A program made the position numbers and the translations under genes. Of a stretch of 8,905 nt of DNA, positions 5,917 through 8,905 are shown piece after piece. Origin of the DNA: JBEIHX01 sp040381075 (GTDB taxonomy: Bacteria; Pseudomonadota; Alphaproteobacteria; Caulobacterales; Aquidulcibacteraceae); contig JBEIHX010000056.1 in assembly GCA_040381075.1 (NCBI GenBank), positions 1 through 8,905 on the forward strand, given 5' to 3'. Under the pieces are notes generated by a model. It was not told the origin of the DNA. It searched no databases and was given only the letters and a program-made list of their open reading frames with translations. The first letter of the stretch is position 1; each line of letters starts with the position of its first letter.

Positions 5917-6738
5917 TCACGCCTCCATCAGCCGGCGGATATCGGCCTCGGAGTCCTGCATCTGATTGCTGATGAACTCGTCCACACGCGCTGGATCGAT
6001 ATCGTCAACTCGCGCCTGTAGGTGAACTTCGAACGAATCTTGATCGTTGGGATGGACAAAGGTAATGAGACCAACGCCATGCCGCGCACACTCGGCCTTG
6101 AGGTCGGATAGGCTGATTTCAGGAGCGAGGGGGCCAACAGGCGCGTAGACTAAGAGGTAAGCGCTGTGCACATATCGCTTGTGGGCAAGGGCTTCATGGA
6201 CGGCTGTGATTGATCCGCTTCCAGCCTTCTTCAGCTCATAGCCTGTCAGCTCGATCCGGCGCAGGTTTGTATAGCGATAGCGCCGGACCGACGCGACTGT
6301 GATGTCCGGCTTGGTCCACCGACCCGTCGCCGCACCTCCTCGGCTTGTGTCTCCGACAACAAAGGTTGGATGGCCCCCAGCCTTCAGACTGTAAGTCGGT
6401 GCATGAACATTCTGGATCCAGCCCAATGCGGGACGCATCAGCGCAGCCTCCGGTATTGAGGTCGGGTCCTGGTCGTGCCCGGGTGGCGGTGGCGGAGGCG
6501 CCGGCGGTAGCGGTGGGGTAGCACCCGCGGCAGCGCCCCGGATGGTCAGGCGGGTCTCGTTCTGCCCCTCGCACTCCCTTATCAGCATCGCTTGGACCAG
6601 TTCAGAAATCGCAGACATCAAATCCGACTGCTGAACGGCGTACCCAACCTTTTGGTTCAGCTTCACCCAGGCAACGGCAAAACCAGCGCTTCCACCTGGT
6701 TCGGCCCTGAGCACTGCCAGTAGATCGTCTTTAAGCAT
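5917..6738 (-). CDS. Possible winged-helix / PD-(D/E)xK nuclease-like protein, first gene of the ParA operon
   Basis: This is a 273-residue protein whose stop is one base before the parA start. The ATG at 6738 has GGGG 5 bases upstream; a longer frame upstream has only low-quality sequence. Residues 1-67 (MLKDDLLAVLR, SDLMSAISELVQAMLIREC, then a short strand) suggest a winged-helix DNA-binding domain. Residues 75-90 are an almost pure proline linker. Residues about 100-230 form an alpha/beta domain with WTKPDITVAS (Asp145), then IELTGYELKK (Glu168 and Lys170), then the helix AVHEALAHKRYVHSAYLLVYAP. The D-(22)-ExK spacing followed by such a helix is the layout of PD-(D/E)xK nucleases, though no close family is recognised. 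The C-terminus is acidic and helical. Nuclease activity is inference; the pattern may instead mark a nuclease-like DNA-binding fold. Composition is lower in GC than the ssb end. Confidence 0.8.
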   Translation of the reverse strand: MLKDDLLAVLRAEPGGSAGFAVAWVKLNQKVGYAVQQSDLMSAISELVQAMLIRECEGQNETRLTIRGAAAGATPPLPPAPPPPPPGHDQDPTSIPEAALMRPALGWIQNVHAPTYSLKAGGHPTFVVGDTSRGGAATGRWTKPDITVASVRRYRYTNLRRIELTGYELKKAGSGSITAVHEALAHKRYVHSAYLLVYAPVGPLAPEISLSDLKAECARHGVGLITFVHPNDQDSFEVHLQARVDDIDPARVDEFISNQMQDSEADIRRLMEA

Positions 6739-7185
6739 GGTGACCCCAAGGGTTGTAAGGAAAGGGGACTTTTCGAACAGCGTCAACTCGCGCGATTGCG
6801 GGGATGAGTGCCAGCCGGGCGCCGGGAGGCATCGCCGAAGCGCCAGGATGCGCCGCATCGGTGCGACTGGTTTGCTGCACGACCTCGTCGTTGCCATATT
6901 GCTGGGCCGGTCGAAGGCCGCACCCGCGGGTTGTGTAACGGAAGGCGAAATCTGCCGGTCTGGTACAGCTTGCCCCGCGTGGCTCCCGCCTCGCGGAGGA
7001 GGGCTGCGAACCGGGGGGAACGCCGTTTCATAATTGGATGTATTGGGATTTTGCGGGTGGGTGGGCCGCTGTGTCGACTGGTGCGGGCCTGCGAGCGCTT
7101 CGATGTTTCAACGCCGTGGCAGAGCCTGATCGGGCGAAAGAGCTGCCGGTCAGAGCCCCTCCGGCCCCTCCAAGCCCAGTCCCCC
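6739..7185. other. Intergenic stretch between the ParA operon and the Lrp gene
   Basis: This stretch precedes the ParA operon and follows the Lrp gene, both on the minus strand. The last part near 7020-7050 is unusually A/T-rich for the region. A minus-strand frame at 6783-7031 lacks a ribosome site and family match and is not called. Nothing further can be supported. Confidence 0.45.
6758..6786 (-). promoter_or_regulatory. Possible promoter of the ParA operon
   Basis: On the minus strand TTGACG (6786-6781) matches five of six -35 bases. A weak -10-like TTTCCT follows after 17 bases (6763-6758), about 20 bases before the first start codon. The -35 is good, the -10 poor, so an activator may be needed, or the match is chance. 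Confidence 0.22.
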
Positions 7186-7686
7186 TCACCGCGCCGCCGC
7201 GATCAGCAGGGGATGCGGCCCGCCACGCTTGATCGCTCCGCCCATCAGGCGAAGACGCACCTGGTCGATCAGGCGCCCGCCCGGATCCAGCTGGCGCTGC
7301 ACGCCCATCCAATGCGCCGCCGTCGGGACCGCAACCCTCAGCACAAGGTCCTCGTCCCCCGGCATCTCCGTCGCGTCCATGATCTCCGGCGCATCCCGGA
7401 TCGCCTGATCAATCAGCGCCCGCGACCGTCGGCCCGCCGGCGTCAGGGTCACGAACACCAGGAACGTCGGCCACGCCGCAAACATCCCCTCGTCAATCTC
7501 GCCCACCCGACGCAGCAACGCCCCGCTGCGCACAAGCCGGCGCAGGCGCTCCAGGACCGCATTGGGCGACAGCCCGGATGCTGCAGACAGGGTGCGCGCC
7601 GGCGCGCTTGCATCATCGTACTGGGCGAGCAGTAAGCACGCATCAATCCGGTCCAGGGCGAGGCCCGCGGGCGCCGTCAGCCGCAT
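7186..7686 (-). CDS. Lrp/AsnC-family transcriptional regulator
   Basis: This is a 166-residue protein of the Lrp/AsnC (feast/famine) family: DNA-binding regulators, often octamers, that sense amino acids or related molecules. Residues 11-22 read LDRIDACLLLAQ, the family's opening helix. The helix-turn-helix covers about 27-56 (APARTLSAASGLSPNAVLER). The C-terminal effector (RAM) domain covers about 72-150, with FLVFVTLTPAG, AIRDAPEIMDA and a final VRLRLMGG. I choose the ATG at 7686 because it gives the normal family length and starts just before LDRID. An ATG at 7854 would add a 56-residue Gly-rich tail that looks non-coding, although a G-rich site lies before it. The 10 bases at the start overlap the end of a small open frame, which suggests translational coupling. 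The gene is divergent from ssb. A broken paralogue lies at 696-1191. The target genes are unknown. Confidence 0.85.
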   Translation of the reverse strand: MRLTAPAGLALDRIDACLLLAQYDDASAPARTLSAASGLSPNAVLERLRRLVRSGALLRRVGEIDEGMFAAWPTFLVFVTLTPAGRRSRALIDQAIRDAPEIMDATEMPGDEDLVLRVAVPTAAHWMGVQRQLDPGGRLIDQVRLRLMGGAIKRGGPHPLLIAAAR

Positions 7687-7826
7687 CTCGCCCGGACGGC
7701 CCCCGCCCCTGCGCGCGCGGGCGTCGCCATCGCAACCCGCACCGTGGGGATCAGAGCCGTTTGCGCCAGAACCGGTCCCAAGGGCGAAGCCCGCCAGGAC
7801 TGCGCCTGGTCCGCCTGGGCTGACAT
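7677..7826 (-). CDS. Possible 49-aa leader ORF overlapping the Lrp gene start
   Basis: An ATG at 7826 opens a 49-codon frame whose TGA (7679-7677) falls just inside the Lrp start, giving a 10-base overlap with the Lrp ATG at 7686. Its end, TALIPTVRVAMATPARAGA, keeps a recognisable match in the same frame of the degraded copy (TALMRLVRRTMAAPARAAA near 1216-1272), hinting that this reading frame is the conserved one. No strong ribosome site is visible. It may be a short coupled leader peptide, or the match may simply reflect general DNA similarity. Confidence 0.3.
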   Translation of the reverse strand: MSAQADQAQSWRASPLGPVLAQTALIPTVRVAMATPARAGAGAVRARCG

Positions 7827-8271
7827 GGCCCACACCGTCCGTACCGTCGGTCATATGGACGCCACCCCCGGTCGATTCACGCGATGAGTCTCGTCTGCGT
7901 CAGACTGCAACTGCAAGTTCGGCGCCGGGTTTGACCGCTGCGCAGGATGGTCCGCCCTGGTCCGGCGCAAGAATGCCCCGACGAGCCCCCTGCAGTCCTG
8001 CGGGCGGTGACTGTCCGAAAGCCTGCGCCGTCCCCTGAACGCTTTCACGCTCCAGGGCTGATCCGGCTGTGCCTGGGGTCTGTCCGGCGTCGCAGGCCCC
8101 CCGCTCTCTGGTGCGCGTCCTCGCACGCGGGCGGTCGCGCGCAAGGGGCAAGCCTGCCGGGCGGCCATGCCGCCCCCTTGCGCGCGCCCTCACACCCGCA
8201 TGCGGCCTGCGTCCCATCGCGGGAGGCCCCGCGCCGCTCGCCGGAGCATCCCGGCCAAAGGTTTCATCCCC
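7827..8271. other. Divergent intergenic region between the Lrp gene and ssb
   Basis: This GC-rich gap separates the minus-strand Lrp gene from the plus-strand ssb and should hold both promoters and any Lrp operator. I cannot locate firm -35 and -10 boxes. Its outstanding feature is a long inverted repeat at 8136-8186. Its long open frames are shadows of high GC content. Confidence 0.5.
8136..8186. repeat. 13-bp inverted repeat upstream of ssb
   Basis: The 13 bases at 8136-8148 (CGCGCGCAAGGGG) pair perfectly with 8174-8186. Inside the 25-base loop a second short stem (GCGG with CCGC, around 8161-8173) forms. The element lies 86 bases before the ssb start. It could be a regulator-binding palindrome, for example an Lrp site, an RNA hairpin in the ssb leader, or a single-strand structure used in replication or transfer. 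Confidence 0.65.
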
Positions 8272-8643
8272 ATGCTGCGCTTCATCCTCCAGGGCCGCAT
8301 CGGCCGCATCGACCAGGTCAAGTCCGCCCCCGCCATCCTGCGCCTCTCCATCGCCGCAGACCGCCGCGTCGACGGCCGGCCGGACGATCCCCTCAGCGCC
8401 TGGACCAAAACCGAATGGCTCTCCGTCGTCTGCTTCGACGAGACCCTCAGCCGGGCGATCCGCGCCGAGATCGAGGTCGGGGCCAGCGTCACCCTCGACG
8501 GCCGCATCGAACCGCGCCGCCGCCAGGTCGGCGACACCGCCGTCACCGGCCACAGCTTCATCCTCACCGCCTTCCAGAGGCTCGCACGGCCCATCCCGGC
8601 AGCCGCCGTGTCCGGGGCCCACGCACCCGCCGCCTCCGCCTGA
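8272..8643 (+). CDS. ssb: Single-stranded DNA-binding protein (OB fold), element-encoded
   Basis: This is a 123-residue SSB-family protein, which coats single-stranded DNA in replication, repair and transfer. The single OB-fold domain covers about 1-104: MLRFILQGRIGRI opens it, LRLSIAADRR forms the next strand, WTKTEWLSVVCF matches the family's W-hxxVxF motif (Trp44, Trp49), ALSRAI-like helix LSRAIRAEIEVG follows, and VTLDGRIEPRR closes the core. The ATG at 8272 has AAAGG 10 bases upstream and begins exactly at the domain; an upstream extension is Arg-rich and shadow-like. The protein is shorter than the usual 160-180 residues, lacks the flexible Gln/Gly linker, and ends in AHAPAASA instead of the acidic DDDxPF tip that recruits partner proteins. 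A shortened SSB next to an ArdC-like gene is typical of conjugative elements and plasmids. Confidence 0.9.
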   Translation: MLRFILQGRIGRIDQVKSAPAILRLSIAADRRVDGRPDDPLSAWTKTEWLSVVCFDETLSRAIRAEIEVGASVTLDGRIEPRRRQVGDTAVTGHSFILTAFQRLARPIPAAAVSGAHAPAASA

Positions 8644-8652
8644 CGCCATCCC

Positions 8653-8676
8653 TGCCGGGCCCGGCAGGGCCCGGCA
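8653..8676. repeat. Perfect 10-bp hairpin between ssb and the ArdC-like gene
   Basis: TGCCGGGCCC (8653-8662), loop GGCA, and GGGCCCGGCA (8667-8676) form a perfect, very GC-rich stem. It begins 10 bases after the ssb stop. No T-run follows, so it is more likely an mRNA-processing or attenuation structure that sets the ssb to ardC ratio than a full terminator. The first 14 bases are also a perfect palindrome by themselves. Confidence 0.7.
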
Positions 8677-8726
8677 TCGGTCAGCGCCCCTGGCTTTCTG
8701 GTTTGCCCTTCTCCGGGAGTTTCACC

Positions 8727-8905
8727 ATGAACCCTCCGTCCCCCGCATCCGCCGAACGCGCCGGCATCTACGCCCGCATCACCGCCGACATCCTCGCCGC
8801 CATCGAGACCGCCAACCAGTCCGGCCAGACCCTCGTCTGGCGCATGCCCTGGCATCACGACGGCGCCGCCATCCACCGCCCCGTCAACGCCCTGACCTCC
8901 AGGCC
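8727..8905 (+). CDS. ArdC-like antirestriction protein, N-terminal part (runs off the window)
   Basis: An ATG at 8727 with GGGAG 7 bases upstream opens a frame that is unbroken to the window end (59 codons). ERAGIYARITADILAAIE (residues 10-27) and then LVWRMPWHH (36-44) and RPVNALTSR (51-59) match the start of ArdC / DUF1738 proteins, whose N-terminal domain binds single-stranded DNA and typically has a helix like DxYxxVTxxIIxxLE, then W..PW, then PxNxxS. ArdC proteins protect incoming DNA against host restriction; the full protein also has a zinc-metallopeptidase-like C-terminal domain, not visible here. It follows ssb on the same strand with an 83-base gap and is probably in the same operon. 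The family is confidently suggested by motif order; full function is inferred. Confidence 0.75.
   Translation, partial: MNPPSPASAERAGIYARITADILAAIETANQSGQTLVWRMPWHHDGAAIHRPVNALTSR

Noticed and set aside
6783..7031. Minus-strand frame of 82 codons upstream of the ParA operon
   Set aside because: No ribosome site, no recognised family, and low-quality Arg-rich composition in its second half.
7900..8649. Long minus-strand frame (249 codons) opposite ssb
   Set aside because: It is a mirror of ssb codons and is Gly/Asp/Ala-rich; ssb has a recognised fold and a ribosome site.
1..8905. CRISPR array, tRNA, rRNA or integrase gene
   Set aside because: No regularly spaced repeat, no tRNA-like arm pattern and no recombinase motif was found on reading both strands.

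Overview
The window looks like accessory DNA from a high-GC alphaproteobacterium. Caulobacterales or Hyphomonadales-type hosts would fit, but that is inferred from base composition and gene style; no rRNA, tRNA or housekeeping marker is present. It reads as the edge of a conjugative or integrative element, or of a plasmid, joined to a patch of cargo genes.

Layout, left to right. (1) Positions 1-356, minus strand: the N-terminal part of an unrecognised exported protein. (2) 357-695: no gene, but a palindromic REP-like repeat. (3) 696-1191, minus: a broken Lrp/AsnC-family regulator with a nonsense codon, a 5-base deletion and no start codon. (4) 1305-1859: no recognisable gene. (5) 1860-3138, plus: a small lipoprotein and a secreted DUF2846-like protein. 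(6) 3298-3660: a remnant of an IS21-family insertion sequence, with its terminal repeats and the first part of istA. (7) 3745-4416, minus: a second lipoprotein, followed by a terminator-like hairpin. (8) 4675-6738, minus: a tight three-gene operon. It encodes a protein with a possible winged helix, a proline-rich linker and a candidate PD-(D/E)xK nuclease-like domain, then a ParA-type ATPase, then a small protein that is not a recognisable ParB. (9) 7186-7686, minus: an intact Lrp/AsnC regulator, the paralogue of the broken copy. (10) 8272-8905, plus: a single-stranded DNA-binding protein followed by the start of an ArdC-like antirestriction protein, with strong hairpins before and between them.

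The two Lrp copies are direct repeats about 6.5 kb apart that bracket the lipoproteins, the IS remnant and the ParA operon. The ParA operon is visibly less GC-rich than the ssb end: one counted line was 34/60 against 46/60. This fits cargo brought into, or next to, an element whose core includes the Lrp-ssb-ardC module. SSB and ArdC together are typical of genes that protect incoming single-stranded DNA during conjugation.

The best candidate for something undescribed is the ParA operon. Its gaps are 1 base and a 4-base overlap, and it joins a ParA ATPase to a candidate DNA-binding nuclease-like protein and a small basic-tailed partner instead of ParB. It could be an atypical partition or maintenance system, or a defence-type system; the sequence alone does not decide.
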